Shown piece after piece: positions 1 to 8,200 of a stretch of 10,629 nt of DNA. The position numbers were made by a program, and so were the translations under genes. The notes under the pieces were generated by a model. That model had not been told where the DNA came from. It was given only the letters and a program-made list of their open reading frames with translations, and searched no databases. The stretch's first letter is position 1. Each line of letters begins with the position of its first letter. This DNA is from Bacillota bacterium (GTDB taxonomy: Bacteria; Bacillota; Clostridia; Tissierellales; Peptoniphilaceae). The DNA lies in NCBI GenBank assembly GCA_023393715.1, contig JAEXCD010000001.1, forward strand, positions 1 to 10,629, in the 5' to 3' direction.

Positions 1-209
1 CCGCCGACTCGCTCCATTGCTTCTGTTCTGAGGTAGTCAAAAATTTGCAGCACGACCATAGCGAGGAGCAGAACAGCTGCCAGGGTGACGACAATTTTTA
101 AGCTCATTTCAGGGTCGACCACAAATAAAATGCCAAAGATCAACGCAGCCAATCCCATCAGCGCCAACTGACGCTTCATCCTGTGTTCCAGGTCCGTTTG
201 GTGATTCAT
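1..209 (-). CDS. Small multi-pass membrane protein, HdeD/DUF308-like, cut by left window edge
   Basis: The gene starts at ATG 209 and runs off the left edge; 69 codons are visible. The start is supported by GGAGG seven bases upstream. After a charged N-terminus of about 13 residues come two hydrophobic segments (about residues 14-31 and 38-57) joined by a short turn, VVDPEMSLK. A hydrophobic helix followed by a DPxxSL-type turn and another helix is the pattern of HdeD/DUF308 membrane proteins, which repeat it several times; some members are linked to acid resistance. The family call rests on this pattern only and the rest of the protein is unseen. It is divergent from asnA and has its own promoter candidate, so it is probably a separate unit. 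Any small two-helix membrane protein is the alternative. Confidence 0.6.
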   Translation of the reverse strand, partial: MNHQTDLEHRMKRQLALMGLAALIFGILFVVDPEMSLKIVVTLAAVLLLAMVVLQIFDYLRTEAMERVG

Positions 210-243
210 CGATATCCTCCCTTTACCGCGCCGTGATTATGTT

Positions 244-273
244 ATTGTATACCCTGATTCTTTTGAAGTACAA
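244..273 (-). promoter_or_regulatory. Sigma-70/SigA-type promoter for the leftward membrane protein gene
   Basis: Reading on the minus strand, TTGTAC (273-268) is followed after 18 bases by TACAAT (249-244). The overlapping reading TATACA, with 16-base spacing, is also possible. A transcript would start around position 237 and give a leader of under 30 bases before the ATG at 209. Both hexamers are close to consensus and the region is AT-rich. No operator-like palindrome was seen. Confidence 0.5.
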
Positions 274-280
274 CGAATTT

Positions 281-311
281 TTCTTTTCCCGATAAACTAC
301 TATGGTATACT
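281..311 (+). promoter_or_regulatory. Extended -10 promoter for asnA
   Basis: TGGTATACT at 303-311 is an extended -10 element (TGn followed by TATACT). The -35 region 17-18 bases upstream (about 282-288, pyrimidine-rich) is poor, which is common when an extended -10 is present. Transcription would start near 318, about 22 bases before the ATG, leaving no room for a leader riboswitch or T-box. A strong AGGAGG (330-335) lies five bases before the start codon. Confidence 0.5.
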
Positions 312-340
312 TAGCGCATGATTTTTTTTAGGAGGCTTTT

Positions 341-1357
341 ATGCGGCACTATCAGATTCCGGAGCAGTACCGCTCCAGTTTAGACCTGAAAGCGACACAG
401 CGCGCAATAAAAATGATCAATGATTTTTTTGAACAGCGACTGGCTGAGCGCCTCAATCTGCTTCGCGTCTCAGCGCCCCTGTTTGTCAAATCCTCCACCG
501 GTCTGAACGATAATCTGTCCGGCATCGAAAAGCCGGTTTCATTCACCGTAACGGAAGAGCCGGGCGTTCGCATCGGCGCTGAAATCGTCCAATCTCTGGC
601 AAAGTGGAAGCGCAACGCCCTGGCACAGTACGGCTTCTCTGCGGATACCGGGTTGTATACGAACATGAATGCGATCCGGGCCGACGAAATTCCGGACAAC
701 ATCCATTCCATTTATGTCGATCAGTGGGACTGGGAAAAAATCATTCGCCCCGAGGAGCGCACACGCGAGAAGCTGGAAGAAACCGTGCGGGAGATTTTCA
801 GAACCTTTCAGGATGTCGAGGAGCTGCTGCTGCAGGAGCTGCCGCACTATGAACGCCTTTTGCCGGATCAGATCTATTTCATCACCACGGAGGAATTGCT
901 GCACCGATATCCCGGCAAGACGGACAAGGAGCGTGAGCACCTTATTGCTAAAGAATACAAAGCCGTATTTCTCGAGCAAATCGGCCTCCCTCTTTCTTCG
1001 GGCAGCCCGCACGATCTGCGTTCACCGGATTACGACGACTGGTCCTTAAACGGCGATATATTGGTTTGGAGCCCTGTGTTAAACGACGCGCTCGAGCTGT
1101 CGAGCATGGGAATCCGCGTCGACGCGAAAGTGATGCTTCGCCAGCTGGCGCTTGCCGGCGCGACGGATCGGCTCCGCTTCCCCTATCATAAAAAAATCGT
1201 GGCAAATGAGCTTCCGCAGACCATCGGCGGCGGCTTGGGACAGAGCCGCATCAGCATGTTCTTCCTCCAAAAAGCACACATCGGCGAAGTGCAATCCTCC
1301 ATTTGGCCGGAAAGCATGCTCGCCGAGCTTCACGACCGCGGCATTGATCTGTTGTAG
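341..1357 (+). CDS. asnA: Aspartate-ammonia ligase (asparagine synthetase A)
   Basis: This enzyme makes L-asparagine from L-aspartate, ammonia and ATP, releasing AMP and pyrophosphate, in the cytoplasm. Its fold is related to class II aminoacyl-tRNA synthetases. The 338 residues match the family length (E. coli AsnA is 330), and family blocks are present throughout: DNLSG (57-61), SLAKWKR (85-91), YVDQWDWE (125-132), a PDYDDW block (229-234), LNGDILVW (236-243), ELSSMGIRVD (252-261) and the glycine-rich motif-3-like QTIGGGLGQSR (293-303). Nothing is truncated and the conserved blocks are intact, so it should be active. AGGAGG five bases upstream supports the start. The gene ends with tandem stops TAG TAA. 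It appears monocistronic, with its own promoter and terminator, and converges on the pilus operon without any evident functional link to it. Confidence 0.97.
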   Translation: MRHYQIPEQYRSSLDLKATQRAIKMINDFFEQRLAERLNLLRVSAPLFVKSSTGLNDNLSGIEKPVSFTVTEEPGVRIGAEIVQSLAKWKRNALAQYGFSADTGLYTNMNAIRADEIPDNIHSIYVDQWDWEKIIRPEERTREKLEETVREIFRTFQDVEELLLQELPHYERLLPDQIYFITTEELLHRYPGKTDKEREHLIAKEYKAVFLEQIGLPLSSGSPHDLRSPDYDDWSLNGDILVWSPVLNDALELSSMGIRVDAKVMLRQLALAGATDRLRFPYHKKIVANELPQTIGGGLGQSRISMFFLQKAHIGEVQSSIWPESMLAELHDRGIDLL

Positions 1358-1424
1358 TAAGGCGTCCCCGCCGACCAGCCATGCCGAAGCAAAAAGCAGA
1401 GAAGCTCGACCCGTTGCCCCGCAG

Positions 1425-2393
1425 CTACCATACTTCATCCGATCCGTCATTCGCAAAAAATGACGGATCCTTTTTTGGCGATTCGATGTGAAACCGCGGC
1501 CGCCGCTTTCGCGTTGTCCAAGCCCCCTCTTCCCAGCCCCGATCCCCTTCCCTCTTCGGCGCTTGTCTTTCGGGGCTCCTCGGCGTCATGCCGTGCCCCG
1601 CTCCGCGCGACCACATCGCGCGCAGCTTTTCCGTCATCCGATGTACCCGCTCTGCCGCAGGTGCCGGCAGGAAGGAAAGGCCGCGCGGCATTTCTGTTTT
1701 CTCCGCTGCACTGTCGACGCTTTCTTTCGTTTCTCTTTCTTCATAAATTGCTTTCCTTCCCGAAATCCCGACGGGGCTCTGCTGTCCCGCCTCCTCCGTC
1801 AATGCGGGCTTTGTCGCCTCCTTTTTACAGTGCATCTCCGCTTCCTGCTTTTTGTGACCAAGCTCCTTTTGGCGCATCGACTCCATTCGAATCCACGTTC
1901 GCCATGCGCTGAGGCTCGGATCCTGTCTCACCCGCTGCAGCTCTGCGACATAACTCAGCTCCTCCTCTTGCGAAAAACGGCATTGAAGAAACCACTCCTG
2001 CAGCACGACCCCCCAGTCCGCCTTCTCATTCTGCACCGAACAAGGCACGAGCAGAAAGCGAATCTCATCATCCGTCGTAACAAACAGGCTTTCCATCGAC
2101 GTGAAAATGAACTGATCCTCGATCATAAAGGATTGAAACGCGGTTTTCGCTTCAAAAAAGGAGGTCAGAAAACGAAGTACGCCCTTCCTCGTAAACGGAT
2201 ACTGCAAGCGATCCTTCATCCGAAGCAGCCCACTCGTCGCGTACAACAATCCCAGCTCCTCGTTCTCCTGCATGGATCGGACCGGTACTGCATACGGTAT
2301 TTCGTTGTGCTCAAGCATCTGAAGCGTCAACAAGTCTGCTTCCGCCAGCTCCATTTGCAGCCACCACTGCTCATCACCCATTTGCCACTGCAT
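1425..2393 (-). CDS. DUF6382-like protein lacking the usual FHA domain
   Basis: This is the last gene of the pilus operon, 322 aa and probably cytoplasmic. Residues about 10-155 resemble the DUF6382 domain, with an LGLLYATSGL segment near 47-56, an FMIEDQFIF strand near 89-97 and a FLLVPC segment near 113-118. From memory, this domain is normally followed by a C-terminal phosphothreonine-binding FHA domain. Here the C-terminal half (about 170-322) is instead charged and low in complexity, rich in Glu, Lys, Arg, Pro and Gly, with no visible FHA signature. I chose ATG 2393 because GGGAGGAG (2406-2399) sits five bases upstream; the ATG at 2417 overlaps the preceding gene and has no comparable site. 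The last codons overlap the asnA terminator. The function is unknown; a regulatory or scaffolding role in the Tad system is an inference from context. Confidence 0.75.
   Translation of the reverse strand: MQWQMGDEQWWLQMELAEADLLTLQMLEHNEIPYAVPVRSMQENEELGLLYATSGLLRMKDRLQYPFTRKGVLRFLTSFFEAKTAFQSFMIEDQFIFTSMESLFVTTDDEIRFLLVPCSVQNEKADWGVVLQEWFLQCRFSQEEELSYVAELQRVRQDPSLSAWRTWIRMESMRQKELGHKKQEAEMHCKKEATKPALTEEAGQQSPVGISGRKAIYEERETKESVDSAAEKTEMPRGLSFLPAPAAERVHRMTEKLRAMWSRGAGHGMTPRSPERQAPKREGDRGWEEGAWTTRKRRPRFHIESPKKDPSFFANDGSDEVW
1441..1476 (+). terminator. Intrinsic terminator of asnA, inside the 3' end of the convergent gene
   Basis: An 11-bp perfect stem (1441-1451 pairs with 1459-1469; left arm GATCCGTCATT) encloses a 7-base loop, followed by one C and six T (1471-1476). 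This is a typical Rho-independent terminator for rightward transcription, about 84 bases after the asnA stop. On the minus strand the hairpin is not followed by a T run, so it should not terminate the leftward operon by the intrinsic mechanism. It encodes roughly residues 306-317 of the convergent DUF6382 protein. Confidence 0.85.
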
Positions 2394-2406
2394 GTTTGCT
2401 CCTCCC

Positions 2407-3363
2407 TCAATGCGCAAAGAGCGCCGGAAAGCGGATCATGTACCATCTCCCGTCCGCCTTGCCAAACCCGACGCCGCGAAGGCTCACCGGACTCAGCTCG
2501 TCGTACAGCGCCTCCACGACGACTGCGCCGTTCGCCGTTTCATAGCCCATGGCGCCGCTCCTGCCGAACGGCACGATCGGCACGTCCAATGCCGCCTCTC
2601 CGTCGTCCTGCATGCTTTGCTCCTCCTCCTGCTTCTCAACAGCCGCCTTTTTTGCCCATTTTTTGACGCGGCCCGTCCCGTCCACTTCAAATCGAAACAT
2701 CGATCCGTTTACGACAAAGATATTATCCCCGCCGTACCGTAAATTGGGAAAACGACGGCCTTTGACTGCCTCTTCTCCGAATTCGTCCACCAGAAAGCAT
2801 CCGCGTTCATCCCGAAGGATCGCACGCTGCGGATTCCCCCGCCACGACGCAATCACTTCCCCGCTCAGCACCTGCTTTTCCTGCTGTGCAAGCAATCGCT
2901 CTGTCGTCTGTCGCACCTGAAAAAGCAAAGCCTCTTCGCTAAGCCCTCTCCTCAGCGCCAGGCAGATCGAATAGGCCTTCGCCCATTGCTTTTTCTGCAT
3001 GACGCGCGACAACAGCCGCTGCCATTCCAAAAAGCGCGCCTGAATCGGTTCTTCCAGAAGCAGGTTCTCAACTCGATCCATTTGATTTTTCTGCATGTAG
3101 ACTTCAATCAGTAAGCTTCTCTTTTTCGTCGGATCGAGCCTTTCTCCCCGAAGGCGCTCCATGGCCTCCTCCGTACAGCCCATGCGAAGCAAAAGCACCG
3201 TCTCCTCCTGCACCGTTTTCCGGTTCAGTGCGTTTTGTGTTTCCCGGCTTTCATGAATGCGCCAGGCCGTCAGAAAGAGCGCGCAGTACAGAAGCGGTAC
3301 GCAAACGACCAGCATTCGACTTTTTAACAACATTTGTGTGATTCGATGCCGTGTACGCTTCAT
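2407..3363 (-). CDS. Membrane-anchored protein with helical-repeat-like and WG-like regions
   Basis: 318 aa. A basic N-terminus is followed by one membrane segment (about residues 17-34), so most of the protein probably lies outside the cytoplasm. Residues about 48-165 look all-helical, with spaced Leu/Ala patterns reminiscent of TPR-type repeats, although no clean TPR consensus is visible. The C-terminus (about 268-311) fits a WG-repeat unit: a GY strand, NGAVVVEALYDEL, then GVGFGKADGRWYMIRF. A second, weaker unit may lie at about 180-220. A Lys/Glu/Gln-rich linker (about 235-260) separates them. The start overlaps the stop of the TadE-like gene as ATGA, with AAAGGA just upstream, which implies translational coupling. 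A role as a structural or assembly accessory of the pilus is inferred from position only. No gene name is justified. Confidence 0.75.
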   Translation of the reverse strand: MKRTRHRITQMLLKSRMLVVCVPLLYCALFLTAWRIHESRETQNALNRKTVQEETVLLLRMGCTEEAMERLRGERLDPTKKRSLLIEVYMQKNQMDRVENLLLEEPIQARFLEWQRLLSRVMQKKQWAKAYSICLALRRGLSEEALLFQVRQTTERLLAQQEKQVLSGEVIASWRGNPQRAILRDERGCFLVDEFGEEAVKGRRFPNLRYGGDNIFVVNGSMFRFEVDGTGRVKKWAKKAAVEKQEEEQSMQDDGEAALDVPIVPFGRSGAMGYETANGAVVVEALYDELSPVSLRGVGFGKADGRWYMIRFPALFAH

Positions 3364-4490
3364 TTTTCATCCTTTCCACTCTCCCGATTTGCTGTAAAGG
3401 CCTTCTCGCGAAATAGAATTTGTATCTGCACACCCTCCCGGGCTGCCGCCTTTTGTGCCGCCCGTTCCAGGGGGCCCCGATGCAGCGCCGCTTCCTCCGG
3501 CAAAATCAGACAGACCTGCATGGCACAGTGAGGAGGCACTGATATCACCCGACCATTGAAAAGAACGATCTGCGGCCGCTTATCCACATCCCTTTTTATT
3601 TTCTGACAGTATGACGTCATCCGCTTCTCCATCGCCGTCTCGTCGATCCGATAGTTCATTGCGTCATTCCCCGAGCCCCTCGCATAGCTGTCGGAAAAAA
3701 CCTGAACGGAGAACACCTCTTCGACCATGTCGGGATCCTGCCAACGGTCGATGCCATGTCCGGGCTGCACGCCTCCGCCCATGCTCTTTCGACGCCATTC
3801 GGCAAAAAAACGTCCCCGTTCCCATGCGCCCTTTTGCCAAATGGAGGCCGCTGCCTCGGACTCTGCTTCATCCGTCCCCGTTTTCCCAAGCCCGGGCAGC
3901 TGCGTACCCGGCAGTTTCCAAAGTCCCGTCGAGGCGCTTTGATGCACGGGAATCGTGCCAAAAGGAGCGAGAATGCCAAAGGGCTTTAGACGGTAATCGA
4001 TTGAAAGGCGCAAAAAGCTCTCATCCCAGTCGAGATCCACATGCCAGTCTATGCCATTGCCGCCTTGCTCAATACCGCCTCTCTCCAGCTGCTCCGATGA
4101 TACGCCATCCGAAACGAACGAACGCAAAAGGCTTGAAAGGTACATATCGGACAGCTCCCTGCCCGCTCTGACGAGCGCCGCCTCCGCGACAGACTGCGGC
4201 GATTTTATTTTTTCTTCAAGATAGCCTATCGCCTGATCCGCCTTCTCGCCTACCGCACTGAGGTACGTAAGCTGATCAGAGAGCAAAAGCGCCGTCTGGT
4301 TCAACGCATGCTGCATCATTCCTTCCATGCGCATCAGTCGAAAAAGGAACAGCCAGCTGATCATGACAATGAGATAGATGCTGATCGACAAAGCCGCCTC
4401 AATGCTCATGGCGCCTCGCTGCAGGGACAGACTATCGATGAGCCGGCGGCGCCCACGCCTCCCGCGCTTCTCTTTCCTGAATCGTTCCAT
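3360..4490 (-). CDS. TadE-like pseudopilin with a long C-terminal extension
   Basis: 376 aa. A strongly basic leader (residues 1-25, many Arg and Lys) ends in RG followed by AMSIE, then a hydrophobic helix to about residue 50. Gly26 with Glu31 at +5 matches the class III prepilin cleavage pattern, and TadE-family minor pilins carry this kind of N-terminus. The rest is exported: a helical region (about 55-135), a strand-rich WHVDLDWDESFLRLSIDY segment near 148-165, and a C-terminal portion (about 305-365) that I do not recognise. At 376 aa it is clearly longer than the short TadE proteins. The start at 4490 is supported by AGGAAGG five bases upstream and forces a 59-nt overlap with the lipoprotein gene. 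No later ATG, GTG or TTG keeps the basic leader. Likely a minor pilin or pilus-associated surface protein, processed by an unseen TadV-type peptidase. Confidence 0.8.
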   Translation of the reverse strand: MERFRKEKRGRRGRRRLIDSLSLQRGAMSIEAALSISIYLIVMISWLFLFRLMRMEGMMQHALNQTALLLSDQLTYLSAVGEKADQAIGYLEEKIKSPQSVAEAALVRAGRELSDMYLSSLLRSFVSDGVSSEQLERGGIEQGGNGIDWHVDLDWDESFLRLSIDYRLKPFGILAPFGTIPVHQSASTGLWKLPGTQLPGLGKTGTDEAESEAAASIWQKGAWERGRFFAEWRRKSMGGGVQPGHGIDRWQDPDMVEEVFSVQVFSDSYARGSGNDAMNYRIDETAMEKRMTSYCQKIKRDVDKRPQIVLFNGRVISVPPHCAMQVCLILPEEAALHRGPLERAAQKAAAREGVQIQILFREKAFTANRESGKDEK

Positions 4491-5193
4491 GAATCCCTTC
4501 CTCGGCCAATGCTTTAATTGCCTGCTTCAACGCCTCCGAATCCGCCTCCTCTGAACAGAATCCCACAAGAATCATCGGTACCGCACCATTCTCCGACTTT
4601 GCCTGGAGGGACGCGCTTTCTGCCGGATAACGCCGCGCGGAAGCATCCCGCAACACTCCGCTTCGAAAAAAAATCTCCGCCGTCTCACGTTCCTCCTCCC
4701 ACATCAGCTCAATCGGTTCTTCAGGCTCTGTAACAGACAGCTCGCCCGACGCCTGAATAAACCGTATATCGCCCGCCTCGGCGATTTTTCGAAGAGAAGG
4801 TTCCTCCGTAGGAATACCGTTAAATCCGTCTGCGATATCACAATATATCGATATGCGCCGCTGCGGATCGGAATAAAAGCTGCCGCTTGCGCTGTCCAGA
4901 ATCAGCCAGTCCTCGGGAAGCGTGAGCTCTGCTCGGTAAATGGTACTCTTCTGCGTTCGCGTCTCGATCTGCCACGCCATCGATCTCTTTTCCCTCGCGG
5001 CCTCGCCCGAATGACTTCCCTCATCCTGTTTTTCTCCCTCCGCTTCCAAAGCATTCTCCTCTTCCGCGGAAGTAGCATTCTGAACATCCGATCCTTTCAC
5101 CGCTTCATCCCCCTTCGACGATGTGCCGCAGCCCGATAGGAGCAGAATGCTCATCCACAGCGCCGCATTGCTCCACCACGATTTTCTCTTCAT
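4432..5193 (-). CDS. Lipoprotein of unknown function in a Tad pilus operon
   Basis: 253 aa. The N-terminus is a lipoprotein signal: basic MKRK, a hydrophobic stretch (about 9-19) and the lipobox LSGC with the lipidated cysteine at 22. An acidic, Ser/Glu/Gly-rich spacer (about 25-70) follows, then a folded domain (about 75-235) starting AELTLPEDWLIL and continuing GSFYSDPQRRISIYCDI. A strand, an LPEDW-type turn, then an aromatic strand recalls PsbP/DcrB-type surface domains, but that similarity is weak and only suggestive. The start ATG has GGAGG five bases upstream and lies nine bases after the DUF5702 stop. Its last 59 bases overlap the next gene. Tad loci in Gram-negatives encode lipoproteins such as TadD; this one shows no TPR pattern, so I do not equate them. 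Its place between two pilin-like genes suggests a cell-surface assembly role. Confidence 0.85.
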   Translation of the reverse strand: MKRKSWWSNAALWMSILLLSGCGTSSKGDEAVKGSDVQNATSAEEENALEAEGEKQDEGSHSGEAAREKRSMAWQIETRTQKSTIYRAELTLPEDWLILDSASGSFYSDPQRRISIYCDIADGFNGIPTEEPSLRKIAEAGDIRFIQASGELSVTEPEEPIELMWEEERETAEIFFRSGVLRDASARRYPAESASLQAKSENGAVPMILVGFCSEEADSEALKQAIKALAEEGIHGTIQEREAREAWAPPAHR

Positions 5194-5202
5194 TTCACCC
5201 TC

Positions 5203-8200
5203 CTATTTCGCAACGCAATATCCTTCCCGCCATTTTTTCTGAATAACCCATTCACCCGGCAGGAATCCCGGAAAAAACGAATCCGTCCGCACGCTTTGGC
5301 TCATCAGCAGCGTCGGCTTTACCTCGGCCTTCCAGGACAATTCTGTCACCGCCTCCGTCAGGTCGAGCGGCTGAACCTGAGTATGAATTACGCGCCCCAT
5401 TCTTGATAACGTCATCCCGAGTCCGCCGGCTGTCTGAATTTTCAAAAACAGGAGCAATAATACGTAGTCCTCGTAGCACATCGACAGTGCGGACGCTGTG
5501 GAGATCGCTGCTGTTTCTCCCGATCCCATTTGTCTTTGGAAGCCGTCGAGCCACCGTCCCACTGCACCCTGTACTGCCGATTCGCCGGATTGCCGGATGG
5601 CATGCAATTTTTCCTCCCATTCATCTCCCAACGACACAACTTCGCCCATCGATTCCTGAAGTATCGGGGACAGCCATTGCTCGACCTGCTCCTGACATTG
5701 CTTTGTCAACGACGCCGTCACCCCGTGCGCCCCCGCCCGCTGCTCCATCAGCGAAGCAATCTGCTGCGCAAGGACGCTCTGATTTGATTGAAGCCGCGAA
5801 ATGGCCTCTCTTCGAATGCGCCCGCCCACGCCATCGCCGACGCTCTGCTGCAGCGCGGAGAGCGTCTGATCGATATGGTTTTCGATTTCTTCGATTGAAA
5901 CCGGCGACATCGTCTGCATCAGCTCCTGAACCATCTGATCGATCGGATTTCGAATCGTATCGGCCACGAATGCCGACAGAGAGGAAATCATCTGCTCTCC
6001 GCCCTCGACCGCCAGCTCTCCTGCCGCTTCAATTCCCGCGGTTACTTCATTTTCCGCCCGATCAAACAGATCGCTCACGATCGATTCTGCCAGAGGACGT
6101 ATCCCGGAAAGGGAAAACCGCCAATTCGATGCGTTTTTTAAGATGGGAACGCGCCGTCCCGCCAGAAGGTCACGCACATCCAAAGCGCTTTCGCCCGCAG
6201 CGAGAAGCAGGAGCAACGACGATTGCAGAATGGGAACGCCAAAGCCCGTCCATCCGGCGAGCGCGAAGGCCGCCAACGCGCACTGACGGCGGAGCGTTGC
6301 TGAACTGAACGCGTAAATCGTATTGGCCAGCATCCGAATCAGGCCGATCTGCACCTCCGCCGTGCGCCAATTTCTTGCGAGCTGAGGATCGCCAAAAAGA
6401 ATGTATTCCAGCTCCCCCTCGGTGAACGAGTGGCTGAGGCGGCTCGCGCCGAGAAGCGAGAGACGCTGCTTTGGATCATGCTCCGCCCGATAAGCGGTAA
6501 GCCGGCAGCCAAAGCATCCCATGCAGTATGTCAATAGCCGCCCCTGATCCAACGGCTTCATCGCGCTCAGCGCAGGCGGCGTCAGGAGCTCCGTCGTTTG
6601 CTCCAGCCGGCTAAGTGTCCTGCTGTTAAACGAGGCCTCTGCCCCGATCCCCACCGCGCCCGTACCGTTATCCTCCCCGGCACCGGCCGCCGAACGGAAA
6701 AGCGCCTCTTCAAAGCGTTGCTGCTGTTTCGGATTCAAACCATAATCGGCGATATTGCCCATTGAAGCCTGCTGATGCTTTGACGCATTTTTGATATCGG
6801 CCTTTCGCGCTCTGCGTTGATTCCACGCATCGACAAACTCGCCAAGTCCCTGCCTTTTCGTCTGCGATGTGAAGCGCATTGCACGCTGCATGGCAAGCGC
6901 CTCTTCCGAAAAGGGGAGTCCCTCACACCACGAAAGCTCTTCGCCCGCGTCAAACAAATGAGCGAGGAAATCATCCGCGGATAACCGCACGCGCCCCTTT
7001 TCGAATGCCCCCTCTTCCTTCAGCGTCGACCACCATTTGTCAAAGCTCAGCTCTCTCCAGGAGATGTCATGCCAGACCATACCCTTCCATTTCTTCTGCT
7101 GTATCCGGAGACGTTCCACCACCCGTTCTCCTTCGCGCAAAAATGTATCCAAATCGCTTTTCCGAATCGGCTTTTTTGTGGCAAGGTAGTCACCGCTCAG
7201 GGACGCCTGAACATCTCCTTCCGGCATCTCGGAAAGCCGCGCACCCCACTCACGGTAGCTTTCGTCTACGCCGTCGACCGCATCCTGAATCGCGGAGAGC
7301 GATGCCAGCAGCCTCTCTCCTTTTTCGATTTGCCCGGCCAGAGCCTGCTCCGTATCGAGATACTGCTCCTTCGCCTCCTGAAAGCTCTTTTCTGCCCGCA
7401 TTCTTCGCTCGCCCGACGGTGCGCCCCAAGCCGAAACCGATTCGGCGCCTTCGCTCTGTCCGCCCTCCGAAGACGCGCCTTTTCCCTGTCCGCTATTCGA
7501 AGAGACATCTTCGCCCTGCCCGTTTGAGATGCAAAACGTGTAGCAGCGGAAAAGCGACTCGCTCATTTGACGTAAAATCGACGACAAATCCGCAGCGCCA
7601 CCCCAATTCATTGAGGTATCGTTCGTCGATGGCGCCGAAGCCGTCTGTTCCTTTGCTCCTTTTGGAGCTGGCACATTTTCTGAAAGCGCATCGAGCTCGT
7701 CATCAACCCTTGAAATGCGCTGCTGTATGCGCTCCAGCCCCTCTTCATAGCTCAGCTTGGCTTTCAGAATGCCGACAGCCGGCGTCATAGCCTGAAAGCT
7801 TTGCCACTTTGCCAGAAGACTGTCTAATACCAGCTTCGGCAATCGCCACTCCATTGCCGTCTGTATCTGTTCGTTGAGCTCCGCAGGATAATGCAGCCCG
7901 GTTCCGTCCGGTCTTTCCGCCTGAAGCTGCACCGCCGCGCTTCGAACAAAGGTGCCGTTTCGCCCGGAAGCACCTTCCAGCGTTTCCTGAAACGCGCGCC
8001 GACCTCGAAGCTCGGATGTCGTTTGCTCGGCTGCCAACAAGCCGTACTCCTGAAACAGCGTCTCATCATAGGCGGACAGCGCGCTGTGTGAGCCGAGCTG
8101 CAGCGCCTCGAGGACATTCGCGTTCAGAATGTCAATCCGTGCAAACTCCATTAAAACGGCCGATGATACAAACCCGAGCAGGCACACCGCCGCAAAAAAG

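Noticed and set aside
210..340. T-box or other leader riboswitch upstream of asnA
   Set aside because: The promoter candidate leaves only about 22 bases before the start codon, and no specifier loop or terminator/antiterminator is visible.
1358..1440. Intrinsic terminator for the leftward operon
   Set aside because: No hairpin followed by a T run could be found on the minus strand in this stretch; the 1441-1469 hairpin has its T run only in the rightward direction.
1488..2666. 392-aa plus-strand open frame
   Set aside because: It lies antisense to the DUF6382 and WG-like genes, is rich in Arg/Pro/Ser/Leu like GC-driven shadow frames, and has no ribosome binding site or recognisable domain.
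5403..6308. 301-aa plus-strand open frame antisense to the DUF5702 gene
   Set aside because: Composition is typical of an antisense shadow (Arg, Pro, Ala, Ser), and the minus-strand frame matches a family and spans the whole region.
6879..7790. 303-aa plus-strand open frame antisense to the DUF5702 gene
   Set aside because: Same shadow composition, with no start signal and no known domain.
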